Assembly: GCF_015832195.1 (NCBI RefSeq)
Contig: NC_052018.1
Location: forward strand, 28,672,115-28,736,114
DNA length: 64,000 bases
Reading direction: 5' to 3'
Source: Motacilla alba alba
Lineage: Eukaryota > Chordata > Aves > Passeriformes > Motacillidae
The notes under the pieces are model-generated. The model ran no database searches. It was not told where the DNA came from and worked only from the letters and a program-made list of their open reading frames with translations. Positions 1 through 12,400 of the stretch are shown in pieces. Numbering within the stretch: the first letter of the stretch is position 1; the number at the start of each line of letters is the position of its first letter. Both the position numbers and the translations under genes were made by a program.

Positions 1-327
1 CTGCCTCATAATTTGTTCCTCCAATGTCTTTGTAGATTTTAAATAAAGAACATTGTAGTAGCTCTTATTTGTCCCAAGAAATTCGGGAATTCTCATTGTT
101 TCCTACCATCTGAGAGTTACTGCATGTAACATTTAGTGTTATCCATGTTATTAAAATATTAATAGAACCAGAGCCCAGACACAACACTGCAGCATTCTGC
201 TTAATAAAGCTTTCTTCTCTGAAAGTCAGAAGTGATATCACTACTTCTAAGTACCTTTTCCATTGTTTCCTATTTGTTTTATCATGTTTGTTTTAATTGG
301 ACCCTTTTCCTTCTTCTGTTAACTTAC
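1..327. other. unique AT-rich sequence, nothing recognised
   Basis: Non-repetitive AT-rich DNA upstream of the first CR1 copy. I see no coding frame, RNA gene or repeat signature in it. The open frame beginning at 232 runs straight into the CR1 copy and is not a gene. Confidence 0.5.
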
Positions 328-1366
328 AGAATTGTAGAATGGTTTTGTTTGGAAGGAACCATTAACTACCATTTAATTCCACCCCTTGGGCAGAGACACC
401 TTCAAACAGACCAGTTTGCTCAAAACCCCAACCAGCCTGGCCTTGAACAGTTGCAGGGATGTTGCATCCACAGCCTCTCTGGGAAACCTGTTCCAGTGTC
501 TCACCATGCTCATAATATAAAATGTCTTTGTTATGTACAATCTGAATCTACACTCTTTCAGCTTAAAATGGTTGCCTCTTGTCCTGTCACTACAGGCCCT
601 AGTGGAAAATCCCTCAGTCTTTCTTATAAGCCCCCGCCTCTAAGGATTGAAAGGCCACAATAAGGTCTCCCCAGAGCCTTATCTTCTTTAGGCTAAACAA
701 CCTCACCTCTCCCAGGCTTCCTTCACAGGAGAGGTGTCCCAGTCCTCCAGTCATCTTTGTAGCCTTCCTCTAAATGTGCTTTAACAGATCCATGTTTTTT
801 GTGTACTGGGGGCTCCACAGCGGGACACAGTAGTCTAGGTGCGGTATTATGAGAGCAGAGTAGAGGGAGAAATAACCTCCCTCAGCCTGCTGGCCATGCA
901 TGAGTTTATGCACCCTAGGCTATAATTGATTTCCAAGATTTCAGGTGCCTACTGCTGTTTCACATCTAATTTTTCATCCAACAGTATCACCAAGTCATCC
1001 TGTGCAGGGCTGCTCTCAGTCCAGTCATCCCCCAGTCTGTAATGACATTGGGTATTGCCTCGACCCAGGTGCAGGACCTTGCACATGGCCCTGTTGAATT
1101 TCATGAGTTTCACATGGGCCCACTCCTCATGCCTGTCAAGATCCCTTAAGAGTCCCATTAGTGAATCACTTGCACCCCTGAGATATCCACAAACTTGCTG
1201 AGAGTGCATTAAGGCGCTGTGCATTAAGCCTGTAATGACAGGCTATGTCATTAATGAAGATACCACACCTGGTTCCTTTATAGACCATGGGAAGACACCA
1301 CTTGTTATTGATCTCCATTTGGGCACTGAGCCATGAGTGAAAATACCAAAGAGTTTTGAATACCAA
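328..1366 (-). mobile_element. CR1 LINE copy, 5'-truncated, minus strand
   Basis: Read on the minus strand this is the 3' part of a chicken-repeat-1 non-LTR retrotransposon. The 3' terminus lies at about 328-360, where the plus strand reads like the reverse complement of the avian CR1 tail (agaatggttttgtttggaagg). Going upstream in the element it passes through the 3' untranslated and C-terminal region (plus 360-940) and then through reverse transcriptase sequence (949-1366). Many stops and frameshifts show it is an old, dead copy. The 5' end is truncated, as usual for CR1. A second, shorter minus-strand CR1 end follows at 1568, after a T-rich tract. Confidence 0.9.
949..1366 (-). pseudogene. 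CR1 reverse transcriptase remnant (palm/thumb region)
   Basis: Broken coding remnant inside the CR1 copy. The minus-strand frame 1224-949 reads RDLDRHEEWAH, then KFNRAMCKVLHLGRGN, the C-terminal RT segment that follows the catalytic box in CR1 ORF2. Just upstream, around 1185-1205, a frame shifted relative to it reads LSKFVDI, where CR1 RT carries an F-A-D-D catalytic box, so the active site is lost here. Further upstream, around 1240-1300, FINDIA and a decayed counterpart of the G-V-P-Q-G turn are recognisable in alternating frames. Frameshifts separate these blocks. It cannot make an active enzyme. Confidence 0.8.
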
Positions 1367-1410
1367 GTTGGTTTTTCTTACCTGGAATGAAGTTCACTGT
1401 TTGGGTGGGG

Positions 1411-1418
1411 TTTTTTGT

Positions 1419-1449
<31 letters not shown>

Positions 1450-1531
1450 GTGTGTGTGTTTTTGTTTTTTTTTTTTTGTTGTTGTTGTTGTTTTGGTTTG
1501 GTTTTTTTGGTTTTTGTTTTGTTTTTTCTTT
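1411..1531. repeat. T-rich low-complexity tract with TTTTG and GTT units
   Basis: About 120 bases, almost all T and G on the plus strand, made of runs of T broken by single or paired G, with a short (GTT)n block near 1480-1492. It lies between two minus-strand CR1 copies. Open frames across it on either strand are pure low-complexity translations. Confidence 0.9.
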
Positions 1532-1567
1532 GTTACAGTAGATGAGGAAGACTACTATGTTAATAGG

Positions 1568-1845
1568 TAGAATCATAGACTGGTTTGGCTTGGAAGGGAC
1601 CTTAAAAATAATCTAGTTCCAAACCCCTTCCATGGGCAGGGACACCTCCCACCAGAACAGCTTGCTTAGGGCTCCATGCAACCTGGCCTTGAACACTTGC
1701 CAGAATGGGGCATCCACAAATTCTCTGAATAACCTTTTCCAGTGCCTCACCACCCTCACAGTAATAAATTTCTTCATAATATCTAATCTAAACCTACTCA
1801 GTTTTCAGCCATTGGACCTTGTATTGTCACTCCCTACATGTTCGC
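1568..1845 (-). mobile_element. CR1 LINE 3' end, minus strand
   Basis: The plus strand begins agaatcatagactggtttgg and continues as the reverse complement of the avian CR1 3' end: the conserved blocks ggaagggacctt, catgggcagggacacctccc and the region equivalent to the last RT codons (tggccttgaacacttgcc, ggggcatccacaa) are all present. Similarity fades after about 1845. Roughly 280 bp, 5'-truncated. It lies in the same orientation as the larger copy at 328-1366. Confidence 0.9.
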
Positions 1846-3062
1846 CTGGGTGTTTTTTGGCCATTCCTAACTGTAGTCAAACACTTGGAAAGATGTCTAA
1901 ATTCCTCATTGTTAATGTTATCAAAAAAACAGCATGCAGAGCAGCATTTTTTTTTTAAGATTAACAGTATGCAATTTAATAAGGTAAATAAACTTTAAAA
2001 GAGCAGCAATACCCTTATTAGTTGTCTCTTTTCATGTAATGGGTATCTATTTGTCATAGTATCCTGTTGAAAGGTAATAACTAAGAGATGATTTATTTAT
2101 TAACAGTTTTAAAGCCCTGAATATACTGCAATTTATGTTTTGCTGAAGCTCTTGAAGTTAATTCCCATTTTCGGTTAAGTAAATTATACCATAATTTAGA
2201 AGCTGTTGGTGTATAGGATGTTTGTTGACCCTCTGCACTAGAGTTTTATTGTACCCCAGTAGCTCTCCCATGGGAGAAAAATGCAGTTGTACTGTCAGAG
2301 AGCAGAAGCAATGCAATATTTCAGGAGTATCCACATGAATGGAGGAGGGGGAACCTGAGCTCCTCTAGTTATACTCTGAGCTCTCTGGATATGAGCCAGC
2401 TCTGATCCAAAAACAGTGTACCCATATGAGTGAATTTCTGTGCCCTTTTGTAAAGCTCTTTTGCTGGAATGCACCATTTTTCTGATTCAACTGAATTACT
2501 TCTGGCCTAAAATGGGCTCATGCCTGACTGTGTGGAGTATGAATGGAGTTCTGCCTGCATTCATCCGTACAAACAAGACCTTAGGTAACGAACCACATAC
2601 ATCAAGTACCTAATTGGGAACAGAGCAAATAATTTCCTGGACTGTAATGAGCACAAAGAAGTTAATTGATTCCTATGAACAAAAGTGAAACTTGGAACAG
2701 TGTGATGTTTTTCCATTTCCACTCAAAAAATACATTTTTGCTTATGTTTGTCAGAAAATCTTTTTTTAGCAGGCTACATAGATATCAAAAATATAATCAA
2801 ACATGATTTTTTGCTCCACTGATATTCCTGGGCATGGTTATGATGAGGGTTTGACTGTGCTTTTTTATTCAAGCAAGCTGTTTGGGATTGATTTCTTTGT
2901 ACATATGAGCTAGAGGAGTGGAAGAAGGGGAAGATATTGGTATTTTTAAGTGCTCCTACTTGTGATACGAAATAAAAAGCAATTTCTCTAGCTTATGGTC
3001 TTGATCATCATTGTACCTTGTTCAGGTTAGGATGGTTAACAATGCTGACAACTGAAATACCT
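1846..3062. other. unique AT-rich sequence, nothing recognised
   Basis: About 1.2 kb with no recognised repeat, RNA or coding feature. A short run of T (1948-1957) and scattered AT-rich stretches only. Confidence 0.5.
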
Positions 3063-3120
3063 ATCGATCTCCATTTGGACGTTGAGCCATGACTGCAAAT
3101 ACCAAATAGTTTTGAACTAT
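3063..3120 (-). mobile_element. small CR1 RT-region fragment, minus strand
   Basis: The block gatctccatttggacgttg and what follows closely matches bases 1310-1360 of the large CR1 copy (gatctccatttgggcactg). It therefore derives from the same part of the element, just upstream of the G-V-P-Q-G-like turn of RT. It is followed by a local duplication of the word atagttttgaac (about 3108-3145). Confidence 0.7.
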
Positions 3121-3216
3121 AGTTTTGAACAAATAGTTTTGAACTACTGTATTTAGCAACTTGCAGAACTCAGTCATTTGAAGGCACTTTGGTATTTGTT
3201 TTGCCCTTATCTCCTG

Positions 3217-3676
3217 GAGTGGAGTACTGTCTTCAACTCTGAGGCGCCCAACATAAGGGCATGGACCTGTTGGAACAATTCCAGATGAGGACCATGATAA
3301 TGATCAGAGGGCCAGAGCACCTCTCCTATGAGGAAAGGCTGGGAAAGTTGGGAATGTTCAACCTGGAGAAGAGAAGACTTCAGGGAGATCTTAGAGCAGC
3401 CTCCCAGTACCTAAAGGGAGCCTACAAGAGAGATGGAGGGAGACTTCTTAGACGGGCATATGATGATAGGACAAGGGGTAAGGGCTTTAAACTGAAAGTA
3501 GGTTTAGATGAGATCTTAGGAAGAAATTTTTCACCAGCACGTGAGGGTGGTGCGACACTGGCACGGGTTTCCTAGAAAAGTTGTGGATGCCTCATCCCTA
3601 GGAGTGTTCAAGACCAGGTTGGGATGGAGCCCTGAGCAACCTGGTCTAGGGGAAGATGTCCCTGCCCATAGCAGTG
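3217..3676 (+). mobile_element. CR1 LINE 3' portion, plus strand
   Basis: Plus-strand CR1 copy running from the C-terminal RT region (tggagtactgtcttcaactc) through gggcatggacctgttgg and ttcaagaccaggttgggatgg to gatgtccctgcccatagcag. The expected final block and octamer tail are missing after about 3676, so the copy is truncated or diverged at its 3' end as well as 5'-truncated. It is oriented opposite to the three CR1 pieces before it. Confidence 0.9.
3261..3575 (+). pseudogene. CR1 ORF2 C-terminal remnant
   Basis: A 104-codon open frame equivalent to the C-terminal end of CR1 ORF2. Diagnostic blocks are MIRGPEHLSYEERLGKLGMF, LEKRRLQGDLRAASQYLKGA and DRTRGKGFKLK, in the order expected for the region after the RT domain. 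The methionine is internal to the element and is not a real start. The last ~20 codons leave the CR1 frame (SPAREGGATLARVS replaces the usual end), showing a frameshift near 3530. No catalytic residues are present. Confidence 0.85.
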
Positions 3677-6600
3677 AGTAAAAAAACCAGGAAATTGTGT
3701 CATCAGTCTGATAGCCAGTCAGTATCATTGGTGGGGACTGGATGGGGTGGATGATGCAATGTAACAATATTGTAGATTTGTTTCTTGAGACCAGCTGAGA
3801 CCAGCTTTTGTTTCTGGTGCCCACCATGCAGAGCAAAGACTCTTGAGGTTTTTTATTGGGTGTGGGGAGCATATTAATGCTTAGTTTGCTGGCATATTAA
3901 ATCTGATCTATCTTTAGTATCTATTAGGCAATAAGTAACTTCTTTATACTTTCAATCTGTATCTATCCTCCTTGACGTGATTAAAGATGTCTGACCAAGA
4001 CAATCTGAACAGGGATTATGACACAGTCTCAGGAAAAAGAAGCCCTAAAAATTTAGTCAACAAAATAAAGGGAATATGATGGCTTTCATCTGTTACCGTG
4101 TATAAATGAGGTAACAAGTACTTTTTTCTTAGGCCTTACCTATGATTTTTACAAAACATAACTAGTTATTAAAGTTGCTGATCTCTTTTCTTTATTAATT
4201 TCTAATTCTAAAAAATAATAATTGCAGCATTATTTGTGGTATTTTTGGATGATTTCATGAATTTATAAAAAGGACTGAAAGCATCCCTCTTTCAGTAACT
4301 GAAATCTTGTCAGCCTACTTGATGAAAATAATGCAATAGTTAAATTGTTGCTACTTTTTAGTTTGTACATGATATTGAAGATTTTATGGAAAGTGAATTA
4401 TCAATTTATTAAACAAGAAAAATTCAGAACTAAACCTCAGATTGTAAAAGCTTCATAAATTCAGTTTAGTTTTTTATATTAAATAAAAATAAAACCATTA
4501 ACAACAACAAAAGAACCCTGCCACTCTTTCAAGAGCTCATACACAGAAAAAAAACTATGTAAAAATTATAAAATTAGTGGAAGAAGTCAAAACCAGCTTT
4601 GGTGGCTTGTGCTTCATCAGGAGAGTCTGTCTCCTCATCAGATGATCTGACAAGTGTGTCAGCCGCTCACCAAAAATATCCATGGCACAACTGGGTGGGA
4701 ATAAGGTCATGACAAGACAGTGACTGATGGGTAAAATGACATTTAAGTTTAGTGGTGCTGCTTTACAAGTTAAAAAATATACCATTTTAACCCTAAAATA
4801 TTGTTTTGTTGCAATTTACCTTACGTGAGTATCTGTTCAGTAGTTAGGAAGCAAGCATTAACATAACTGCCACCTCTTCCAATCTGGTCTGCAAAATAAA
4901 AGAAAGGAGATGACTCTATTTCATTGCTTCTTCCAATCTGGTTTTGTTTTGTCTCTTTACTGGCTAATAACAATCTTAAACAATATTTTTAATACCTAAA
5001 TCCACATGCTTTGTCTTGTTTGTATATTAAAAGACATTTTCAGTAAATTCTTTATATTACTGGAAATATCAAAACCCTTATCATGAAATACACTTAGCCT
5101 TATGTGTAAGAGTGAAATTTCTTAATGTATTGAGCAGAGCTACTCTTCAATAGCTTGGTGACCAGAGCTGTGTCTTAGTGGAGCTTTTGACCTTGTGTCA
5201 CTGTCACTTCTGTCACCATCATCACCCCCTGATTCTTCAGCAGATTATCCCTGCTCCCCACTCCTGAATTTACTTTCTGAGAAATTAGGAGCACTTTAGA
5301 TGAAGGGCTGCTTAGAAGTTCTTTCATGTTTTCCTGGGATAAATATTAAAATTGGCAAGTTTCTGCTGACTGTACTGTGCAGGATGATCCAGACAGCTGA
5401 GTGGTTGCTTAAGGGTCTGGATGACAACTGGGAACAGCTTAATGGATGTTGACATTATTGCTTCCATCTCTTTTTGCCACCTGCACTGCACAGATACTGG
5501 ACTGCCTGTCAGTCAGCTGATGAACTGTCACAGCCTCCATCATGGCATTTTATGCTGTGCTGCTCCTGTAAACCAGAGGTTCAGGATGTGACTGCTGAAC
5601 AGCACAGAGACCCCATGAAAGTGTGAGGTGAAACCTCACCTGTCACTGTGAGCTAAGCTGTCCCTGACTGCCACACAGTCCTCAGTCCTGGTCATCAGAG
5701 AAAACAGTCATTCTGGACTAGAGAAAGGTATTTTGGAGGACAAATGAGTATTTCTGCCTTGCTTGTTCATCGGAGCAATAGAGACTAATGGGGTGACTTT
5801 CACTAGAGCCATTTTACCTCTTAAGAAGCTTTTAAGACGTGCAAAATGGAAATCAGCGGTTAAACTAATGCCAGACTTTAATGTGCATTTAGAAACCTCA
5901 TTGATAAATCTATAAATTATGAGAAAATAACAAAATGCATGCAGATTTTTGAGAACTGTGAATTATTTTATCTGCTACATCTAATAATTTTTATAAATTG
6001 CCCCGTACTCAGAGCAAAGCATCTGCAGTTGGGAGGTTTTGGTACAGTTTAATTTTCTTTAAAAGCACAAGAGTCAATAGAAAAACTGCACTGTCAGTAA
6101 ATTTTACTTGAAAATCCTTTCAGGAGATAAGATTGTAGAGAAACTAAGCAAAACTAATGGAAGATTTGGGGATGGGTAAGAATGTTAGTTATGTGACCCA
6201 ATTTGGTAAGGTATAATCATACAAAGAAAATGTTCAGTGATCAAATGTATTGTTCTGACTATTCAGGCTGTTCTAAGATTACTTTAGGTGGTGTCAGTAA
6301 TTTCCATTCATTGAAAAGACAGGCCAGTCTCACACAGGCTGAGCTTTAAACTAAGTATGATTCCTCAGGTTCTGTAAAAATTTGGCAATTTTTTTTCTGT
6401 ATTACTAAAGAAATAAGGCATAGCAGTAATATATCATATGCTGAACTGCAGTAATTGTTAGTAGACACTAGGTTTTTTAGGAGTGTCCTCTTCACAGAAT
6501 AAAATGCAGTTGTGTGAAAGCCTTTTTTTGTACTATTGTTTTTTTTCCCTTTATCAGCATTAGACTACCCATAGGCTTTTCCAGGGTAATTTTAAATCTT

Positions 6601-9002
6601 CTATTTTCTCTTGTGGAAAAGCAGTGTAGCAGTTTATAATACTGTGGACTTAATTAGAAATCTGTGTTTAATTGGGGAACTTTTATTCCTATTAACAGTG
6701 ACAGAGTAGCAGAAGGTGGTATTTTAATATCAGTATTTCTGTAAAGGTTGAGTTGTAGATAGTCTTCTGAATTTTTGTCAGAGTGTAAATGGATGTATGA
6801 AAAAGTATTCATGTATTGAATCCATGCCAGAAATTGAGTGGCTTTTGTGATATTCCTGGCAATTCTTCCTAGTGTGCGGCTGCTAGGTTTGAAAGAGCTG
6901 AAGAGGAACAGGCAGTAGTTGGGTGATTTATATACTTTTAGATTTTATCACAACAACAGAAGCTTCTATCAAAGAAGTAAATAGACAGAAGACGCATGAG
7001 AGCAGGAAAAAAAAAAGCAAACCAGAAATGGTAACTTAGCATCAAGAGCTTACTGGCAGTGCCTCCATTAACTGAGGTTACCATTTCCTTATAAGAGACA
7101 TTGTTTATAATCAGATTTACATCTTTTCACGGAGAGAAATCCCAGCTAAAATGCTTTCATAACTAACATCCAAAATTCTAAGGGGAGTGACATGCTTCCA
7201 TTACCTTTGATGGCAGTTGCACATTCTCCTGTCTCTCCAAAAGCATTGCCTAATTTATCATTTACTTGCTTTCCCTCTGAATTCTGCTTTCTGATTAAGT
7301 ACAGTGTTTTAGTTAGGAATGAGATTGAGCACATTTTCAGAAAACTGAAAAAATCAATTTGTGTTAAGAGTGATCTACAAGGTAATTACTGTGCCTAGAG
7401 CAAATCAGGATATACAGTAAATTTAATCTGAAAGTACATTGTGTACCTATACCATTATTAAATAACAAAAAGATTCTTGGTATTATGATATTAGTAATTG
7501 CTATTGAAGTCTCTAATCCTAATTATCTGCTATCTTTACCATAAGTAACCTTTTAAAATAGATGAATTTTTCGGGCTTTTCCTAAGAGCTGAGAGGAGAG
7601 GTATCTCCCTATACACAGGAGCAAACAAAAGATGGTTCCATTAAGGTAGCCAATGGATCCACTTAAACGTGATTACCATCTTGGCATTGTGGAGATTGGC
7701 TGTGTTGATGTGACTGCTACCTGGGCTGTAAAATAAAATCTAAGAAACATTAAAAATATGTTCTCCTTTAACTGTTACTGAACTTACTTTTCTTGTCTTT
7801 ATGTGCTACATAAGAACTGTAGGATTTTTACTATCCTGTTGTGAGGTGAGTGGCAAAAACCAATGTAAGGCCAATCTATGAAAAAATAGGTACATAGAAA
7901 AGGAAGGGTAAAGAAGAATGAGTGAGCAGTGGGCTGTACAGTGCTTTGAGATCATCAGCCTATTTGCTAGAGATCAGGAAAAGATAAGGGATGAACTGTA
8001 TGTAACCTTATGAGATCTCCAGGGCTATCTCCAGGAGACTCCCCAGGTGTATTCCTCAGTGAGCATGGGAAGCTTACAGATAATATAAAACAGACTGAAA
8101 GTGCATTATGAAAAATTAAAGTTTCTTCTTGTCTTCACTTACCTTGTAAATCTCAGCTCATCAATTGTTGAACCACTGAATGAAGAATAAAGACAAGACT
8201 CATTTATTGTAGAACTGGTTAGTGGAGAACAAGAAAGATGAATTAAGAGCTACCTCAAGGCAGGAGAGAGACACCACCTATACCAATTACTGTTATTTAG
8301 TGGCAAGGGCTCCCTGTGTGTCCAGCATGTCAAAATCAGAGTATCCTAATAGACACCACTTAGGATATTTTAACTTCTGGAATGCTGTTACTCTAAATTT
8401 CCTTTGACTGCGTATATGGCCACAGCAACTAATTTTTTATGAGCTGCAAACCCTGTGAGTGTAGGAACTTTGTCCTGCCAGAGCTCAGGGGAAGATAAAG
8501 CAACACTGGGAGGTTGGTTACAAAAAGGTTTAGTGGAAGGTCAGTGGGAAAGTTTTGAAGTAATTGCTGTTGAGAGAGGAAAGACATAATGCTGATGTGA
8601 GGGTGATGATGAACCTGTGCTATAGATTTCTTTTTAATTTACCAAGGAAAAAATGGGGAGTTAATGGCTTTGGGAAGCAAACATTCAATAATTACTTGGA
8701 ATTTAAGAGTGTGTCTTCTAGTTCAAAGTGTCGACATATCCTCTGCAATACAAGATTTGGTTACAAATCTGTGTCTATTAGCTTGAGGAATGGTTTGTGA
8801 TTGTAGGCTTGAACTCTGCTAGTCCAGGTATTACATATATAATACATTTTTCTCAGCCATTCAAATGAAGCCATTACGTCAAGCGTGCAGTTCCATTCTG
8901 GGCAGAGGTGATTCAATAACTTGGCTTAGTCAGGAAGAGAGAATCAAACTAGTTGAATAAGTACTTGGACAGTTAGTAGACACATGAATATGCACTTTGG
9001 GA
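3677..9002. other. long unannotated AT-rich stretch
   Basis: About 5.3 kb without a recognised gene or mobile element. It includes a somewhat more GC-rich block at about 5150-5700 and an AT-rich, possibly constrained block at about 5820-6020 (treated as a finding). The open frames here (for example minus 4555-4785, plus 8222-8407, plus 8564-8800) show no motif I recognise and look like chance. Confidence 0.45.
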
Positions 9003-9401
9003 GGAGTAATCTGAAGACTTGAAAAGTGGGCTCAGGGGACACCTTATTGCCCCTTACAATTACCTGGAAAGAGGTTGTAGCAAGATGGAGGTCAGTCTCT
9101 TCTCTCAGATTACAAGCAATAGGACAAGAGGAAATGGTTTCAAATTGAATCAGGGAAGGTGTAAATTAGATACTAGAAAAAAATTATTAATGGAAAAGCT
9201 TGTAAAGCACTGAAGAAGACTACACAGGGTAGTGGTTGAGTCACCATCCGTGAAGGCATTTAGAAGACACATAGATGTCACATTTAGGGACATGGTTTAA
9301 TGATGGATTTTGCAGTGCTGGCCTAATGCTTAAACTCAATGATCTTAGAGGTCTTTTCTAACTCAAATGATGCTATGATTGCATGCTGCTATGATTCTAT
9401 G
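9003..9401 (+). mobile_element. CR1 LINE 3' end with octamer tail, plus strand
   Basis: Plus-strand CR1 copy of a subfamily different from the neighbouring ones. It contains the end of ORF2 (a frame at 9019-9213 includes [19 protein letters not shown]), then the 3' blocks tagaagacacatagatgtca, atttagggacatggtttaat and gatcttagaggtcttttcta, and finishes in decayed copies of the ATTCTATG octamer (tgctatgattgcatgctgct, then atgattctatgg). Complete at the 3' end and truncated at the 5' end. Confidence 0.9.
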
Positions 9402-12400
9402 GAATTCTGGTTTAGTTTGCTGCATTCTAATTCTGATCTGTATCTGCTTGGAATAGAAAAAATCCCCACCAAACCTGAAGCTTATACTAAGAGTTACTAC
9501 CACAAAAAAAAAAAAAAGTTTCAGATATGTTTCAGAGTTATGAAAAAAAGTGAGATATAAGCCTTTATGCCTTAGTACTTTGGCTAACTGCTGGGTGAAG
9601 GAGATCAGGAAGATGTGAATATTGTGAGCTTCTGACATTTTCATTCTGAATGTTGGACTAAAGGGATACTTACACAGAAGTATACATGTCACAGAAACTT
9701 TCTCCTACTCTCTGATACTTTATTCCAAGGAAACACCAAGCTATGCAGTGACCTGTTTATGGTCAGATCATCTGGCATTACCTTCAAAGTCATGATCATG
9801 CTTTTGCTGCTTTTACTTTGATTCCTTCAGATTCTGAGAACAGTTTTACTGAGGCAGAGCATGCCACTGTCCCTTCACAAAGGTAAGCAGACAGAAAGAT
9901 CTTACCTGCCACATTATTATCATCCTCTCTTTGTCAGTACTCCAGAGGTGAACAGTGTGATGTGTTTTAAGCAGCTGAATGTGTCAAATGCATACAAGCT
10001 CCCAACTTGTACAGCCCCATGTTCCTCTTTTGGGTCCTTTTCAGAGTCTCATCCCTTCCTATGAAACTATGATTTCACGCTCCTGATGTGACAGACTGTG
10101 ATGGTGTGAGGCTGCAGAGAGGGTGTTTGTTCCTTCTGTATTTGTTCCTCTCAAATTCTTTAAGTAGCTGAGAGTTAAATAGAGTATCAAACATTAGGAG
10201 ATGTCACAGTGTCATGATAGTCTCCAAACAGCAGGGAAGATGTGGGAATACAAGGCAGTGTGCTTGTAATTCACAATAGGAGATTACGTTTTCTCTTTGA
10301 TTGCCATCTTCAGGGGAAAAAAAAAAAGATAAGGGCTCTCTCTGGTTGACAGTTGCCGCTTGCTGACAGGCAGGGACAGAAACCTTCTCCTTCAGGAATA
10401 GAAAACCCTTTTGTAGACTCAAATACAGTTTGCATTCACTGAGGTGCTCTAAAATTCACAATATTCCCATGAGATATACCCTTGTCCTTATATTTAGTGT
10501 TTCAATAACAAATACATGTGAAATAGTTGCACCTGAATTTACTTCTGTAATAAAATTAGGTAAGTTTTTTTTTAAACTGATTAGCTTCTAGGCGAGGGTA
10601 TGATTAGGTGGTACTTCAAGCCCATTTCAGTTTTCACATCACATCTGATATTTAATCATCACATTTATACTGTACTCTCATTTTTTTTTCTTCATTCAAA
10701 AGCTTCCATTATCTTCACCAGTTTAGGAATTTAAAAAGCCTCTTCCCCTAAGGAGCATATTGTTGTGTTGCACTTTTTAAGAAAGCCTGCTTACAACAGG
10801 TTGGGGTTTTTCTTTAAAGGATAATTTTTTTTACATTTGCAAACCAATGTAAATGACCTCAACTAGTAATTAAAATTATTATTTTGTTATGAAGTCATTA
10901 AGAATGTGTGCTCTCTAGGGGTATTCTAATTTTGTGCATGACAGATTTTCATGTTCATGTTTAAATTTCTTTTGATGGCATTCATTTCTTCTTAGCATTT
11001 TGTGTCTGTTTACTTTCCTAGTTTCGAATAATTTCCATCTATATTTTTTTCAGTGTGGCCTACATATGTTTCTTTTTCTTGCTTTAATCTTTCTACTGTT
11101 TGATGAGTTGCAACATCTAACATTACATAAAGTTATATTATTAACATATGATAAAAGCTTATGTGATGAAAGAATATCAGAGATTAATCCTTGATCTTCA
11201 TGATTAAAAATAACTGCACTTATGTGGATGATGAGATCTTAAACACTTGCCAATTATATACTGAGATAAAATAATATCCTGTAAAACCTTTTTTCTTTTA
11301 TTCATCTTAATAAAAGTTTTTTGACCTCTGAATTCTAATAATGTATGTCTCATGAAAAGTAGCTGAGCATATTAAATCTACAATAATAAATATAATTTTT
11401 ATACAGTTCATATTAATGGTGTCTTAGGATATGAAATAGATCCTGTGAATATAAAAAATACAGGTTTGCAGAAGGCAATATCAAAATAATATGTTAATAA
11501 CAGTTCCTTAACAAAGAACACTGGACCTAAATTCTTGATAACTGGTTAAATTATTTTTAAAAAGTGAAGTTACTGACAGAGTTTATACTCACATTAGTGC
11601 CTAGTGACACTGTTGATCCTATGCAAAGATCACTAATGTCAAATTTCCCATTTCCTCATCCTTATTCAAACTGGTAAATACTTCTGTTTTGCTTCATGCA
11701 CTTGAATGTTTGCGTAATGCTTATGTATTTTAACCATAAAGATAAGTATGAGAGCATGCTGGGTTTCTTTTCACTTAGTAATTTATAAATGGCATTTTAG
11801 TTATCTATAGACTTTTAACTAATTTTTAAAACCTTCTTAACATCAGTTTTTAATTTGAAGCAAAAATCCTACTATTCCCTTTAACATGTGACTGTGGAGA
11901 TAAATTAAAGGTACCCATACTAACTACACTTCTAATTAGCGAGGTTCACATGTCCCTCAGTGGCACTGAGGCACCTCAGTGAGAGCTGTGCTTTTGAGGT
12001 TTGCACTTAGGAGCTATTGAAAGTTCTTCCCAGCTGTAGAAACATTATTTTCTTTTGGAAGGACTCCCATAAATCATCATGAGCTAAATTTACAGCTCTG
12101 CTGTATTGTGACACAAGAAGACATTTGCATGGTAGTAGTGTAACTTCCCTTGAAAGGGGAGGCATGTACCAGTGATCTCTAGCACGGCAGGCCAGTGGCT
12201 ATCAGTGCAAGGGCATGGCAGGCTATTGTTCCACATTTCTTTATCTTTCCTGGTTTGTATTTTGCTCTTGAGTAGAGAACTTGGCAGCAATCCATATGCT
12301 CCCTTGTGTGCTGGCTAGGACTGCTGCAATTCTGCAATGCTTTTGCAGAGGCCTTAGAAAAAGAGGAAACTCCTTTATTTCCTTCCTACTTGAGGTTGCT

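Noticed and set aside
1356..1576. Open frames on both strands across the T-rich tract
   Set aside because: Pure low-complexity translation of T/G runs.
3531..3872. 113-codon minus-strand open frame
   Set aside because: Antisense shadow of the CR1 3' end plus flanking DNA.
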